From Artemisia argyi (taxonomy: Eukaryota; Streptophyta; Magnoliopsida; Asterales; Asteraceae), in assembly GCA_030686995.1 (NCBI GenBank), contig CM060704.1, positions 110,614,542-110,678,541 on the forward strand: a DNA stretch of 64,000 nt, in the 5' to 3' direction. Under the pieces are notes generated by a model. The model was not told where the DNA came from and did not search any database. It saw nothing but the letters and a program-made list of their open reading frames with translations. Of the stretch, positions 1 through 21,835 are shown piece after piece. The position numbers and the translations under genes were made by a program. Numbering within the stretch: the first letter of the stretch is position 1; each line of letters opens with the position of its first letter.

Positions 1-188
1 TAACCAACACACTCACAATTTAGCCCTCCGGCCTCCACCATCATCCTTGGTTCACACCCACCACTTCTCCCAACACGTACACCAAAACACCATCAGCTCG
101 GCCAACAAAATTTGCATTCAACACACCGCCAGATTAGTCACTGTTATCCATGAACCAACTTGACAGCTACTCTCACTGACTCACTGTC

Positions 189-267
<79 letters not shown>

Positions 268-636
268 CATTTTAGAATAAAAAGCGTTGTTTGGATTGCA
301 TTTGAAATCTGGCGAGCGGTGTCCAATTCCTATTTTTTGATAAAATGTTCAAAGCTGAGAAAAAACTGTTCATAAGCAATCTGTCTCATTCGAATTGGAT
401 AACATGTTTAGAATTTAGTTAAATTTGTTAAGAAAACGTCCAAAGCGTAGAAAAAATGTCAAAGATGAGTTGAAACATGCTAGAAACCAAGTTATGTAAC
501 AGTTTACATGCATATAATCAATATAAAAGGTTGATAATCGCTATAATTAATAAAATCCTGGATTTCACATAAATATTTGTATCATAAGTTTGATTTCTCA
601 TTTCTATAAATTTATGGTTGCTGGCGCTGCTTTCAG
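1..636. other. Non-coding region upstream of gene 1 exon
   Basis: I see no coding exon here. It holds an AT dinucleotide tract and ordinary AT-rich sequence, ending in a good 3' splice site (ttgctggcgctgctttcag, last base 636). It is most likely an intron of gene 1 whose upstream exons lie left of the window. Apparent ORFs of repeated Ile-Tyr come from the AT tract. Confidence 0.6.
191..266. repeat. (AT)n microsatellite
   Basis: About 37 uninterrupted AT units. The length is approximate and likely polymorphic. Confidence 0.95.
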
Positions 637-2226
637 TTTATGCATTCATTGGTTTAAAGGTGGAAATGCCTGAAAAGGAAAGTCAAGCATTGCAATTATT
701 AAGAGTCCTTTGGGAAGATATTGCGAAACTACCTAAGAAGGAAATTGATGGCATACTTAGAGGGCCACCGGATTCAATGAAACCAGCTAAAGGATGGGGT
801 CTCCAAGCTATACAACTCAAAGAACTCATTTCTGAGCAACTTGAGGAGATGGAGAAAACTTTTCCATATGAACATCAAGCTCCGCAACTAAAAAAAATTG
901 TTTCCCGATACGTTTTGAAAATGCATACTGAAACCCAAAACATAGTCAAGGAAGAAAATAGAATGCGTTCTTTTGAAGGAGATCAAGCTCTGGAACTAGA
1001 AAAGATAATTTCTGAAAATATTGAGAAATTGCATGATGATACTCGGAAGTCTATTAAGCAAGGAGCTGAGGTGAAAGTTCTACATGGTCTCATTTCAGAT
1101 CATATTAGTGTTATGCGTAGAAAATCAAGTTTAAGGGAAACATATTCTTCTCGGGTATTATTTATTGCTGCAGAAATGGGCAATACCAATTTTATAGTTG
1201 AGCTTATTCTAAGATATCCTGATTTGATATGGAAGGTAAATGATCAGAATCAAAGTATATTTCACGTTGCCGTGAAACATCGTCATGCTGATATCTATAA
1301 CCTATTGTACGAGATAGGCACGATGAAGGGTTTGATAACCCATCTCAAAGATAATAATGATAACAATATGTTGCATTTAGTTGGGAAGATTGTGAATCGA
1401 AAGCAGCTCGAGAATGTGTCAGTAGGTGCTTTAGACATGCAACGAGAACTATTATGGTTCCAGGTACATATACAGATTCCACTATGAGCTTCTAGGATTA
1501 TTTTTTAATCTTAGAAAACTCATCTAGTTTCTTTCCTAAGAGTATAACAATAAGAGGATCTATAACTATTCTAATCTGTTTGTGCTTCAGGAAGTAGAGT
1601 CAATGATCCCTCCATCTCTTAGAGAACAGAGGAACTTTGATGGTCTAACACCACATGAGTTATTCACAAAGGAACACAAAAATATGGTTACAAAAGGGGA
1701 AAAATGGATGAAGGAAATGGCTACTCAATGTATAGAGGTTGCTGCACTTATTGCCACCGTGGCATTCGCTGCAGCTTTTACGGTTCCGGGAGGATACGAC
1801 CAAAACAATGGTATCCCTATCTTTTATTCGAAAACAACCTACAAGGTTTTCGTTGTTGTAGATGCTATATCTCTGTTCTCATCTATAGCTTCAATCCTCC
1901 ACATGTTCTTAACCGTATTCACGTCTCCTTATGCCGTAAGCGATTTCTTGGAATCATTACCTGAAAAGTTGACGATCGGTCTATCATATCTTTTTCTATC
2001 TATGGGAACCATGATAATCGCTTTTAGTATCAGTTTTTTTGTACTTTACCAGAAGGGTTTGCTATGGATACCTATGCTTATCAGCGTATTTGCTCTGCTT
2101 CCATTCGGCATATATTTTAAGGCGCAATACTCTTTGTATGTTGAAGTAATTCTCTCGACATATCGTTTTAGGTACCTCTTTAAGCCCAAGAAACATGTAC
2201 CTTACTATAAAAACCCCACGGTCTAA
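637..2226 (+). CDS. Gene 1: ANK-PGG membrane protein (ITN1/ACD6-like), 3' two exons only
   Basis: Two exons, 637-1463 and 1591-2226, are separated by a 127-bp GT..AG intron in phase 0. The first exon opens in phase 1 (G|TT), so a donor exon is missing to the left. In order the exons encode a short hydrophobic lead (VYAFIGL), a linker of repeated helix-like modules (LKELISEQLEEM, LKKIVSRYVLKMHTETQ, LEKIISENIEKLHDDT, LHGLISDHISVM), two ankyrin-like repeats (SRVLFIAAEMGN; NQSIFHVAVKHRH), the DGLTPHELFTKEH motif, then the PGG domain with TVPGGYDQ and about four membrane segments, ending at TAA. Family knowledge: PGG-domain ankyrin proteins sit at the plasma or other membranes and act in salt, ABA and defence signalling (ITN1, ACD6). 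The role here is inferred. No internal stop is visible. The N-terminal ankyrin exon and the start codon are absent from the window. Confidence 0.85.
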
Positions 2227-3124
2227 GTATTTTAATTTGCAATGGTTTTGTTTTTGAGAGGTACTTGTAAAACGATTGTAAGTTGCATGTGGATGATTTA
2301 GTATTTCAAAGACGTACTGTATTTTTATTTTTTTGGCGTAGGAGGGGGTAATAATTGGTTGTATGCATAATTGAGTACCTAGCACTTTCCACTTTTATGA
2401 AAAGGCAAACGTTTTTTAGATGAGCTCAAGGCACAAAGCGATACACAAATGCCAAAGAAATTAGAAACAGGGTACCGCAAAAGGGAATAATGCACGCTAC
2501 AAGATAATTGTGACTGGATGTTTTTTTCACACTACTTGGTTTTAAGTGATTTTGCAGATCATAGGTAAATAATGCTTTACGATTAATATAACTGGCGTAA
2601 AGGAGGATTTCTATTAGGTTTGATCAACTATCATTACATGCAGTGGAGGATGCCTATAAGTTGGTCGATCAAATGTCTTTACATGTATAGGAGGATACAT
2701 ATAAGGTGTTCGATCATAGGTCAACCAACACTTGTATGTAGGACTTGGTTGTGGCTTGCATTTTCTCAAGGCAAAATAACTTAAAGAAGATCATAGCTTC
2801 AGTGTAAGTGTAAGAGTTTATGAATATATATATATATATGATTATTGCCTACATTCAATTTTAGCTTGAACATTCTATTTTTCTCTCTTTTCCCGGGACA
2901 AAGAGAGAAGACCGGAGGAAATTTTAAAGAGAGAAGCTTATAGAAAACAGACACTTTTATTACTCCTATCATGCCTTTATAATGGCACGATACATAGCTA
3001 TTTATAGCTTTAATAGTTGACTTTCTTAATAGATACATAGCCACATTCTGAAACCAACCAATTCATAATAGAATTTATCAATGTTGTTTTACGTTGAATA
3101 ATATTATGGTTAAATAATCATCAC
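2227..3124. other. Gene 1 3' flank, no gene seen
   Basis: This contains the probable 3' UTR of gene 1. At about 2618-2725 two diverged ~50-60 bp direct repeats share gatcaa, tacatg and ggagga blocks. A short TA tract lies near 2825-2840. I see nothing coding on either strand. Confidence 0.6.
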
Positions 3125-3283
3125 ATAATCACCATGTAACCTCTTTGCAGCGATATCAATCCGTTTTCCCGACAGTAAGAGGTTTCCTCTATAAACCTTA
3201 CCGAAGCAGCGAAGCCACCTTCACCTATGGGATTTTCAAAGTTGTTGGCGGCTTCTACAGTGTCTTTAAGTGGAACACCGTAC
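3125..3283 (-). pseudogene. Receptor-like kinase fragment (glycine-loop region), frameshifted
   Basis: Read on the minus strand, this encodes VPLKDTVEAANNFENPIGEGGF. After a shift of frame it continues GKVYRGNLLLSGKRI and then DIAAKRLHGDYVM. This matches the start of a plant receptor-like kinase domain: the glycine-rich loop GEGGFGKVYRG and the A-A-K lysine region. A few extra bases (about gctgctt) sit exactly in the loop and break the frame. Nothing of the rest of the kinase is found on either side, so it is a small decayed fragment. It lies beside a CACTA-like repeat, which may have moved it. Confidence 0.75.
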
Positions 3284-3289
3284 GTAAAT

Positions 3290-3965
3290 ATTAAAATTTA
3301 AAAGTTTTAGCCACTACTTAGACGTGGCTAAAATTATTTAATAATAGTTTATTGAAAGTATCGCTACTTTTAATGACAAGTCGAAACTAAAATTTTTAAT
3401 AAAGAATTAATATTAAACTTTTAGCCACGACTTATAATTGCTAAAAGTCCTATACTATTTTATTGTTATCTTTTTAGCCACGATAAATCGTGGCTAAAAG
3501 TATAATCTTATTTTGATAATATACTTTTAGCCATGACATTTTAATAGCCTTTTTATATTCTATTTTTTAAAAAGATGTAGCCGTGATGGTCGTCACAAAT
3601 AGTAGTTGACTTTCATGGCTAAAAGTGGTCGTGACTAAAAGTTTTTTGCAATACAGTTTTCAGGGACGGAGACAGTGGGGGAGCCAGGGGGTGTTCGGCC
3701 CCCTCCAACACGCCCAATCGCTTTGATATTTACCTTATAAAATTTAAAAATATGACGCAACTATAGGCAAATGACCCCCTAACATTTAGTTAAATTACTT
3801 TGTTAGCTTGAGAAAAAAATTTCGGCCCCCCTTATTCATAATTCCTGGCTCCGTCACTGACAGTTTTAGTCATGACAGTTTAGCCATGACAAGTCGTGGC
3901 TAAACGTTTTTAGTCACGACTTTTTGGGTTTTAACCATGGTTTTAAGGATATTTCTGCTCTAAGT
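3290..3965. mobile_element. CACTA-like repeat remnant with ttttagccacgac motifs
   Basis: Many direct and inverted copies of a motif like TTTTAGCCACGAC / GTCGTGGCTAAAA occur from about 3305 to 3920. Subterminal repeat arrays of this kind are typical of plant CACTA (En/Spm) elements. I could not find clean CACTA termini, so the class is an inference. A hAT MITE (3661-3859) is inserted in it. Confidence 0.45.
3661..3859. mobile_element. hAT-type MITE, 199 bp
   Basis: The ends are CAGGGACGGAG and CTCCGTCACTG (imperfect terminal inverted repeats). They are flanked by a perfect 8-bp duplication ACAGTTTT (3653-3660 and 3860-3867). Eight-bp duplications and C-A-G..C-T-G ends are hAT features. It lies inside the CACTA-like repeat, so it is younger. 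Related copies are at 14190, 32941 and 41456. Confidence 0.85.
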
Positions 3966-4245
3966 ATAACTTAGAGGGACATTGGTGCTTTTATAACTTT
4001 GAGAGATGTAGTTCATAAACTCAATTGAAGGCTTAAAAGATATATGATAAAAGGACAACCTCGATCGAGAATGGAAATAAGATAACATTATAACATGTAT
4101 TTAGTTGAAATTCATCCGGTGACAAATTTTAAGGTGGTACGTTATAATATTGCATAGAATATGCATATAAACTGGTAGACAGACCTAACGCCATTTATTT
4201 CAGTTTGTTTTATTATTTGTTCGTCTTGAAGCTTTGTTTATTAAT

Positions 4246-4972
4246 CATAGGCGCAGCTATATAGGGGCGGGAGGGGGCGCCCGACCCCCCGAAATTTTTT
4301 TTGCGATGTAGGGGGTTTATAGTTTTCGTGTAGAAAAATTTCGGTATATTCGGTTTCGACCCCCCATTTTAATTGTGAATTTTTTTTATACATTAAGCAA
4401 TAAAATTAATCCATTACATTTTACATAAGCTCATCTACCCAAACTAAAATCCATTACTTAGCCCATTAAAAAAAAAAAAAAAAAAAAACAGAACAATAAC
4501 AATTAACAAACCAATTAACCAAATCCCAAACCCTCCCCCTTCGACCCTCATCTCCTCCCACCTTCCTAGCTCCTGCAGTCCCGCCGGCCATCGCCGACCA
4601 CCGCCGACGGCCGACCAGCCTCCGCCACGCCTGCCGCCGCCTGCAGTGGCCCTTCTGGTTTGTTGTCTTTAAATCTACTTGTCTTTTATTTAGGGATTTA
4701 GTATAAATTAGGGATTTAAGTAGAAATTAGAAATTGGGGTTGAAAGTTCAATATGGCAGCCTGGCAGGAATATAAGTTCTTTGCAATTTAGTTGTCTTGG
4801 ACAAATGTTTAGTTTTTTAGTGATTGAAACTTTTTTTTAAATAATAATAGTATTTAATTTTTGACCCGACCCGAATCGAATCACCGACCCGAATATATTA
4901 ACCGAAAACTAGCGTTAGGAAAAAAAAATTTAGATCCCGACTCTCACTAAAAATTTTCTAGCTTCGCCACTG
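4246..4972. mobile_element. hAT-like non-autonomous element, 727 bp
   Basis: The left end CATAGGCGCAGCTA and right end (reverse) CAGTGGCGAAGCTA are inverted repeats of the same type as the CAG-nGGCGGAGC elements elsewhere in the window. The flanks are TTATTAAT and TTTATTAT, an imperfect 8-bp duplication. The interior has an A tract and a GC-rich patch (4540-4650), unusual for this window. No transposase is seen. Confidence 0.6.
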
Positions 4973-6750
4973 TTTATTATACAAGTAAATAGCCATTGGA
5001 ATATGCTTGGAAGGCCCATGACTATCTCTTTTCATATTATCATGTGGCCAATTAGAGAAAAGAAAGTCAAAGAATATTGCGAATATTTCCAACCATCCTT
5101 AGGAACAGGCTTAACAAAAAGAAAATGGGCTGTTTTTCGTCGGAATAGGGGCCTGTTGACACAATCCTATTTCTTTCTCCCTTTCTTTCCTATATGAATA
5201 TGTTAAAAAAAAAATAACAAAAACAAAAAGATTGTTCGATTTTATGCTTTCAATATTAAAAGATTTCATTTACACTTTATTTTTTCACCAGTAACATCAT
5301 CTTTTAGGTTCTTAAAACATCTTAAACTTGCAAAATATAAAATAAGCAAAACCATAGTAACATAGTCCCGTTTTCACTTATTGCATTTATTAAGCAGCAA
5401 ATTTCATGACAAGAAATTTCTTTCTGTCGAAAGAACACACGGATCCTAGAAGTCCATCCTCAAGCGAACACCGAATATTACAAATTATACCATATTGACT
5501 AAAATTCACAACACACAACTCATTCAAGGTGAGTATCGAGTAACTGAAGGTTCATCTGCCACTGTTTTAACTCTTAATTAGAAGTTAATGACTAATTATG
5601 AAATTGAAATTTCACTTTTTAATTTTGTATCTAGATTAAACATTACATTATTATAAGCAATAGCTTATAAAATCACCATTATGTAGCACGTTAATACGTC
5701 GACCAATTATTGGACGGGGGGAGCACGTTACATGAAGTGAATTACAACTCATACATACCCAATCATCCACGTTTCCTTTCCGATTTATTTATTATTACAA
5801 TAATTGCAAAAATAATAACATGATGATTGTCGTCATCATTAATTCATCATCATTCATCAACATCATCTTTTTTTATCATCATCTGAATGGTAATTTAGGG
5901 ACTTACAAATACTCACGGTCTACTTATAACTCAATTCTATTCCATCTATATGCCTGCTTGAAGCATTTCTCATGGTCAAACAAATCTATCTTGAATGGAC
6001 TCTGACACTCCGTATTACCGTTCTCAGTTATCTCTGCTCGAATCGATAGCTAACATAGAGAAGTTGAAACCAAGTGATTATCTAAATTCTCAATATATTG
6101 ATGGTTTAAATATATGTATTTTACAAGTTATAGTTACTTAGCACAAAGTTCTGTAAGTTTGTGCTTGTATAAAAATCTATTGACTAATTCAATGTGATTT
6201 GGATCTACCTAACAATAGTTGTTACAGGATCCAGAATCCAGATCAAGTCTTTTGATAAGAATAAGATCACATATTATATATTTCCCTCATGCAATATTCT
6301 ATGAATTAATATACACTTTGACTAATATCTCGTTCATATACGTATATAAATATATAAATGTATCGTTTTCTTCTATCATATGATTAAAAAACACCCATCA
6401 CCACTTACCGCAATTTGTTCATAAGTGAACTGTACATATTATTAAAAAGAAATGTCTGTTTAAACGATGGGAAAATAATAAATTACTCAAATAATTTTTT
6501 ATTTTTCATGAACGTTGACGTTGACTTATTAAAGAGAGATTGTATTCATATATTGTAAAATGACATGGTGCAATAATCTTATCTCCAAACCTTCCATTTT
6601 TCCGTTCACTTACTAGTAGTATACGACACTTGTTTAATCGCTCTATCTGAAGTAAAGGTAATTTTAGTTGCACCATTTGAATCCTCGATAGAGTCTACTT
6701 ATTGTGTGAAGTAATTATGTGTTAATGTTTAAAGGTTTCACATTTTGCAG
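4973..6750. other. Intergenic region and probable promoter of gene 2
   Basis: I find no gene. The short ORFs here lack recognisable domains. Just before 6751 is a splice-acceptor-like tract (cacattttgcag), so a 5' UTR intron may precede the first coding exon of gene 2. The promoter position cannot be fixed from sequence alone. Confidence 0.4.
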
Positions 6751-6822
6751 ATACAACAAATACGTGCAATCAGCCTCAGAGGTGGGTAGAATCCATTAAG
6801 CCAGTGGCATCACGAAATCAAC

Positions 6823-16362
<9,540 letters not shown>

Positions 16363-18022
16363 ATATTGTCGTCTTCCAATTGTGACATGTTTCACTTCAA
16401 GATATTCATTGTAACTGGTTGTAAGTCAACGCTTAAAATTATTTATACACTTTACATTAATTCAAGCAGTACTTGACACTTTGTTGGAAAACTATCACAA
16501 ATTCATGTTGAATGATATAAAGATATTCCTAATGCACAATTAAGTTTAAGTTCTACAAAACAAATGGATTACAAGATTGCCACTTTATCTGCAGAAAATA
16601 TAGTGAACCATCTCTCCAGTACACAATACAAAAACAAAACTACAAACCGAAAACAATTAACAATGGAAACATAATTTAGTTTTTCTTTTTTAATGTGAAA
16701 CACCCTCCAAATTTGATAAAGATCTATCAAGAAAACTAAAATACGAAAAACAGAGAAAAAACAGAGGATGAATAAACACAGTACGTGCAAAGTGTAAGAA
16801 TAGTTCAAATCTATTAAAAGATATATTATATTCGTGCATTTGTTACATGTGTAATGTGTCATATTGGAATATTAAAAAGATAGATTAACATGTACTCATG
16901 TAGATTTAGAAGCTTAAAAAGTGTAAAATTTACACTTTGAAGAAGTGTTTAATCCTAAGGAAAAAATTAATTCTCAGTGACCGTAAATCTAATTTAGATG
17001 ATATAGTGCTGCATTTTTATTTTCACGAGACAGCATGGCCCGTGCGATGCACGAGCTTTGTTCATCATGATTAAATCATACTTGTATTTTGGGTAAAAAG
17101 TGTTCGGGTTATGTTGACGTTGATTTTTTCTGTATACACTCTTAATCTTCACTCATCATGTGTACCATCAAATCGTTGATGTTACTCTTCTGTTTACGCT
17201 ACTTCGCATTCCCGTTGCCATGAACTTTGTAGTGCGAGATTTTAAGTAATTTCTTTTATCGCTATGAAGTTTAGCGTGTCATTTACAATATAAATCTTCG
17301 TGTGAACGACACCTGGTCACAAACATTTATGAAAGTAAAGCGAATATATAATCCCGTGCTAACGTTCAACCCATGCATCCTTAACAAATTTTCTTTCTCC
17401 CATTATATATTATTTTAACCGTGATTGTAAATAAAGCTACTCGAGTATTTTAAAAACATTGCAGCGTAGTGCGTAGTATCAGATATTTCACTAATAATAT
17501 CACGACATATAGTTTTGCAAACCACAAAAATATATTGAAAATATTTTGACAATATGTCAAAATTATAATCAAAATTTACTTTAAATGTAAACCTAAATAA
17601 GATAATATGAAGACCATAACAACTTAGTTTGCCTTATAAAGTATAAAAACAAAAAGTACAAAAACATTTTTATCAGTATATTAAAAAAACAACAACTTTT
17701 AAATGTACTTTTTAATACATAAGATGATAAGAATTTCATATAAAACAAAAAAGTATTAAGAAGCATAGATAAAATCAACTTTCAAATACATTTTAATCAC
17801 GTTAATATACATTAGCGTAAAAGAATCATACATGTATTTTCGGGTAAAAAGGTGTTCGGGTTAAGCTGACACATTGATTTTTTTTTTAATACAACATTTA
17901 AATTCATCGGTTTAATTATAATTATTATAACCTATTACCATGCGATAAACAACACATCTCAACAAAATTATAAATCACAACTCTTAAACAATAGTTATCA
18001 TGCATTGTATTCCTTGAGGTCT
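16363..18022. other. Gene 2 3' flank and AT-rich spacer
   Basis: This contains a probable 3' UTR and AT-rich sequence, with no gene. At 17039-17055 a hairpin, CCCGTGC-gat-GCACGAG, resembles the subterminal hairpin of Helitrons. It would read as a minus-strand 3' end near 17026 (CTCG followed by T). No matching 5' end was found, so the element is unproven. Confidence 0.4.
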
Positions 18023-18066
18023 TCATTCAACTAAGATCACTCCATCCAATTCGGCCTTTAGTAACC
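18023..18066 (-). CDS. Possible terminal exon of an unidentified minus-strand gene
   Basis: On the minus strand an acceptor (..ttgcattttgcag) is followed by LLKAELDGVILVE and TGA. The short open, amphipathic C-terminus looks exon-like. It may belong with the other minus-strand exon-like pieces up to 21670, or be a captured fragment. I do not recognise the product. Confidence 0.25.
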
Positions 18067-19645
18067 CTGCAAAATGCAACAAACTTTGAGTCAGACTACA
18101 CAATAATTTCTTTTTATCGTAAATGTGGAGGCATCAATAAGTTTGGGAAATGACATTAAACTGAAGCCAAAATCAACAGTCCCTGCACAACATATGTTTA
18201 ACATCATATCCTAAAGTATAAGCAAGATAGAACATTGGCTTCTGGCCGCCAATTATAAGCTACACAAATTAATCTAGTTCTATCTCATTATACAATAATG
18301 ACCTAAACTTGTTGCGTAGTTGCAAAAGAGTGAACATGGCCAAAATATTTTATTTGGTACCAACAGATCCCATGAATAGCAAGTCATGGATCCCTTCATT
18401 TGTACAGAATTCCAATTTTACACAACAAATACGGGATTTCACATAGTCTTTAACTGTTGAAAAGAAACTTGCTGTCATGTTCTTCTTCTTCCTTGCAGCT
18501 CTCCTTTCCTTTGGCATCTTTCTCGGCCACAACCTTAGACATATTGAACAACTTTAATCGCCATCAGAAATCACTCACGAAAAAAAATAAAAGCTTACAA
18601 TACTATAAAAAGGAAGTTTTTATTTACTAAGCGAACCGTTTTTAGTATGTTTTCATAGCTGGCCCGACTAACCAATGAAAACTCTAGAACCAACACATCA
18701 GCTCCTCGATAACTCAAGGGTACCTGATGTAATCTTCTTGACCTTTTGAGTTCATTAAACATTACCGAAATTAGAAACCTATTGATTTTAAATTCTATAA
18801 TACGTTTACTGCTCAATGAACTAAATTTGGAATTTCAGGTGTCGTTTTCATAGGTGTTACTAAAAATGGAAATATATATGACCTGTGATTATGGCAAAAC
18901 TCTTTCCGGAAGTGTCTCACATGCTTAAATTGACAGTGGTGCCTTCAACTACAACATTTGCACTGAAGTTATCAAATACAGTTGGTACAGAGTCCTGGTT
19001 AAGATCAAAGTATTAGGATTAGGATTGCACCTTCATGAACACACAAATGTGTGTTCAGATGAAACGTCATTAAAATGTAGTGGATCCATATTCCATCATT
19101 AACCATTGTTTAATTCATCAATGTGTTTCTAAGATCCTGTATAAAAGATGCATCACGAGACATCTTTCTACACGAATTCACAGCTGGGCATGGAGCAGCA
19201 GCAACAGTCGCGGAAGAATCCTGATAATTTTCTTTGCGGTAAGGTAAACCAAGTAGTGGTTATTTATAGACCCCAATAAACATATCAAGATCTCATATGT
19301 TATACTTGTGTACTGAATTATGTCAAATGAAAAGACACATGAAAATCTGACTTATGGTTTGTGAAACGTTAAGCCCAACTTTGAGAGGATTATACATGAA
19401 CTTAAAAGCTGATTTGAATACCATTAATGAGCTATAAGAATAATACAATTTATCACACTTACAAATCATGACTATCTATTTAGTAATAGACGTTTCACAT
19501 GAGTACATGATTAAGTTTGGGATCAATTGATTTTATACCATTAATGAGGTGATTAAAATCATAATGAGCATGTACACGATAAAAGCTATATGCTCACATT
19601 TATGAAACTTTAAAAGCTATTAATTAAAAGCTTTCAAATGAAGCT
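18067..19645. other. Spacer with weak minus-strand coding hints
   Basis: On the minus strand, 18440-18545 can be read MSKVVAEKDAKGKESCKEEE, an acidic/basic stretch, and about 19150-19250 reads YRKENYQDSSATVAAAPCPA. Neither has a recognisable domain. They might be exons of the same unidentified gene as 18023-18066. The rest shows nothing. Confidence 0.25.
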
Positions 19646-19905
19646 CTAGATTAACAAATTTCTTAGCTTAATTTGCATAATAGAACCCGACAAACCCTGA
19701 ATCAAAGCAGTTAAACCCTTAGTCAAGACAGAATCATAATCACCTTCAAAAACCACATTCTTACAATCATCATCATTAAAATAACATCTTATCCACCCTT
19801 GTGAAACACACCCTTTAACCTTATTCTCATCAACCTTGTATTTATTATCAAGGGGTTTAGGATTTTTGCCATAAAACAATAACAAACACCAAAACAAATA
19901 AAGTT
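19646..19905 (-). pseudogene. SufE-like fragment
   Basis: Read on the minus strand: FYGKNPKPLDNKYKVDENKV, then KGCVSQGWIR, then KNVVFEGDYDSVLTKGLTAL and IQGLSG. This is the core of the SufE fold. It includes the Cys of the G-C-x-S-Q motif, which in SufE accepts sulfur from the cysteine desulfurase in Fe-S cluster assembly (plastid SUFE proteins). Sequence before FYGKN and after IQGLSG does not match the family, and no BolA or quinolinate synthase part is seen nearby. It is best read as a partial, probably captured or decayed copy. A real gene with undetected exons is less likely. Confidence 0.6.
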
Positions 19906-20189
19906 GTCCTGAGTCCAAAGTTTTGTTGCTATTATCAATCCAACAACTTTGAATGAAGAGCTTATTTCACACAAAAACCAACTTTGAATGAATATCTATT
20001 AATTTGTTAATAACACTAAAAACCAAAGTTGGCTTAATAGATATTACATCAATGTTTATGATATAAATAGTACATGATATAAAATCACGAAACCGAAAGA
20101 TGGTTATACAGCTGTTCAGTGGCTTAATAAATATTACATGATGGCTAGAGACAAAGGGTTGTGACAATAAACAACTTAAATGAGAAACG

Positions 20190-20266
20190 TATTTGCAGAA
20201 AACCAAATTGATACGCCTTCACATATTGAGGATCGGATCCCCTTGCAACAGGAACCATGACCACCT
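20190..20266 (-). CDS. Possible exon, unidentified
   Basis: On the minus strand an acceptor (..ttattttcttgcag) is followed by VVMVPVARGSDPQYVKAYQF. The reading looks coding but I do not recognise the family, and the donor is unclear. Confidence 0.3.
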
Positions 20267-21522
20267 GCAAGAAAATAAGAAACCACACCAATTAACCCAC
20301 TGAACTTGAAACATTAAGCGAACCATAAGAGCACAAAAGAAGACAATGTAAATGCACAAAAAAGATCAATTAACCACCAATTCTGATTAGTATGTAATAA
20401 TAAAAAATTAGATTAAAAATAATAAAAAATTCTTCAAATGATATATCTCATTTCTTTAGTAAAATAAACTGTCTCTTTCAATTGTTATTTATTTGAGGTG
20501 TTGAAGCAACACCTTTTTCTATTTTCTGATTTTACAATTTCTTTTCCTTCTTGGGTTATTGTGTGTTTAGCTTGCATTCTCTGGAGGGTCAGGTGTAAGT
20601 TCAGAAACTCAGTTCAATGATCTCTTTCATTCATCTATTGCATTCTATTATCTCTTTCTTTTGTGTAGGTAGCTATCTCTATATAAAGAACCAACTCACG
20701 TCCGCTACAAACCAACTAACTTTTCATTGCAGAAACTATATAATCTCACTCCACCATATATTCATTCAAGTTTTCTTTATAAAAACAATAATTTCATGTT
20801 TCCATAACTGATTTTATGAACTTTACATATAAAAGAATAACCAAACTAAATTATGAACATCTTATTTCACCATGTCATTGATTGCGTGAAAACTTTCAGT
20901 CAAGTACCAAACCATCTCAGTTCCACGTACTACCTTTGCAAAGTTATCTCAAATTAGTTCATTACGACATGGTGCTTAAAATAAAGAAGCATAATTGTAT
21001 AAACACATATTGTATAAAAGAAATATTCTCGCAAAGTTTATCTATATATTATATTGGTCAGAACATCAGGTTATGTTTCTTTCTTTATAATATGGGTACT
21101 GTTTATAGAACTATAACATTAAAATTATTTAAAAGCCATTCATTGTTTTATACGGTATGTTTTAAGTATATCATAGAGTTTGCTCCCCTTATTGGTATTC
21201 ATGGTCGAATGATGTGTTTGAACCCTTTTTCCTTTGCTACAATGTTTGCTTTGCATCTGTCATGAACATTCAAATGAAAAAGATTAAGGGTTGTATTTGG
21301 TCTAAGGCACATTTAAGCAGATAACATATCTTTTTTAATTGTTTTTTAAAAGGTTTTAGATTTTAATATTCTTTTTTACACTGCAATTTTGCATTGACTT
21401 TGAAAGAAACTTGCTTCCATTGAAGATCTACTGTATGAACAATCACTCTGAATAATTCAATATCCTTTATGTAATTCATTTGTGCATGCATGTTTTATAC
21501 AGTATAATTTGAGAGGAATTAC
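20267..21522. other. AT-rich spacer, no gene seen
   Basis: The ORF at 20882-21265 has no domain I recognise, and its composition is that of the surrounding AT-rich DNA. Confidence 0.4.
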
Positions 21523-21670
21523 CTTTACTTGTAAGCTTTAGAAGTTCTTCCCCTTTAGAAACAAAGTTCAATGCTTCCAATACGCTTACATATTCACCCT
21601 GTAGTTCACCCAATGCCATTGTTGTAGTTCCCTTTTGTAACCGTGTTCGTAATGTAATAGAGTTAATCAC
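21523..21670 (-). CDS. Possible exon, unidentified
   Basis: The minus-strand segment is bounded by acceptor ..cctgcag-type and donor AAAG|gtaatt. It is 148 bp and open: VINSITLRTRLQKGTTTMAL, then GELQGEYVSVLEALNF and VSKGEELLKLTSK. Both splice signals and the composition support a true or recently lost exon. The family is not recognised. Confidence 0.4.
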
Positions 21671-21835
21671 CTGCAAAAACGTGCAAGTTAATAGAGTATT
21701 TCAATCCAAACGTAACATGTAAAAGCTTATAATTCATTGTCGAGTGTCATGAGTTATAAAGAGACGTGCATGTGGTTTTAGGAAATTGATTACAAAATTT
21801 ATGTTTAATTATTCCACGATGAAATCCACGGTAGA

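Noticed and set aside
144..375. ORFs of repeated Ile-Tyr on both strands
   Set aside because: They are translations of the (AT)n microsatellite, not proteins. The same holds at 7754-8005 and 11557-11906.
618..636. Start of gene 1 at 618 (MLALLS...)
   Set aside because: That first codon is TTG and lies before the conserved acceptor at 636. Alignment with genes 2 and 3 shows an internal exon starting at 637.
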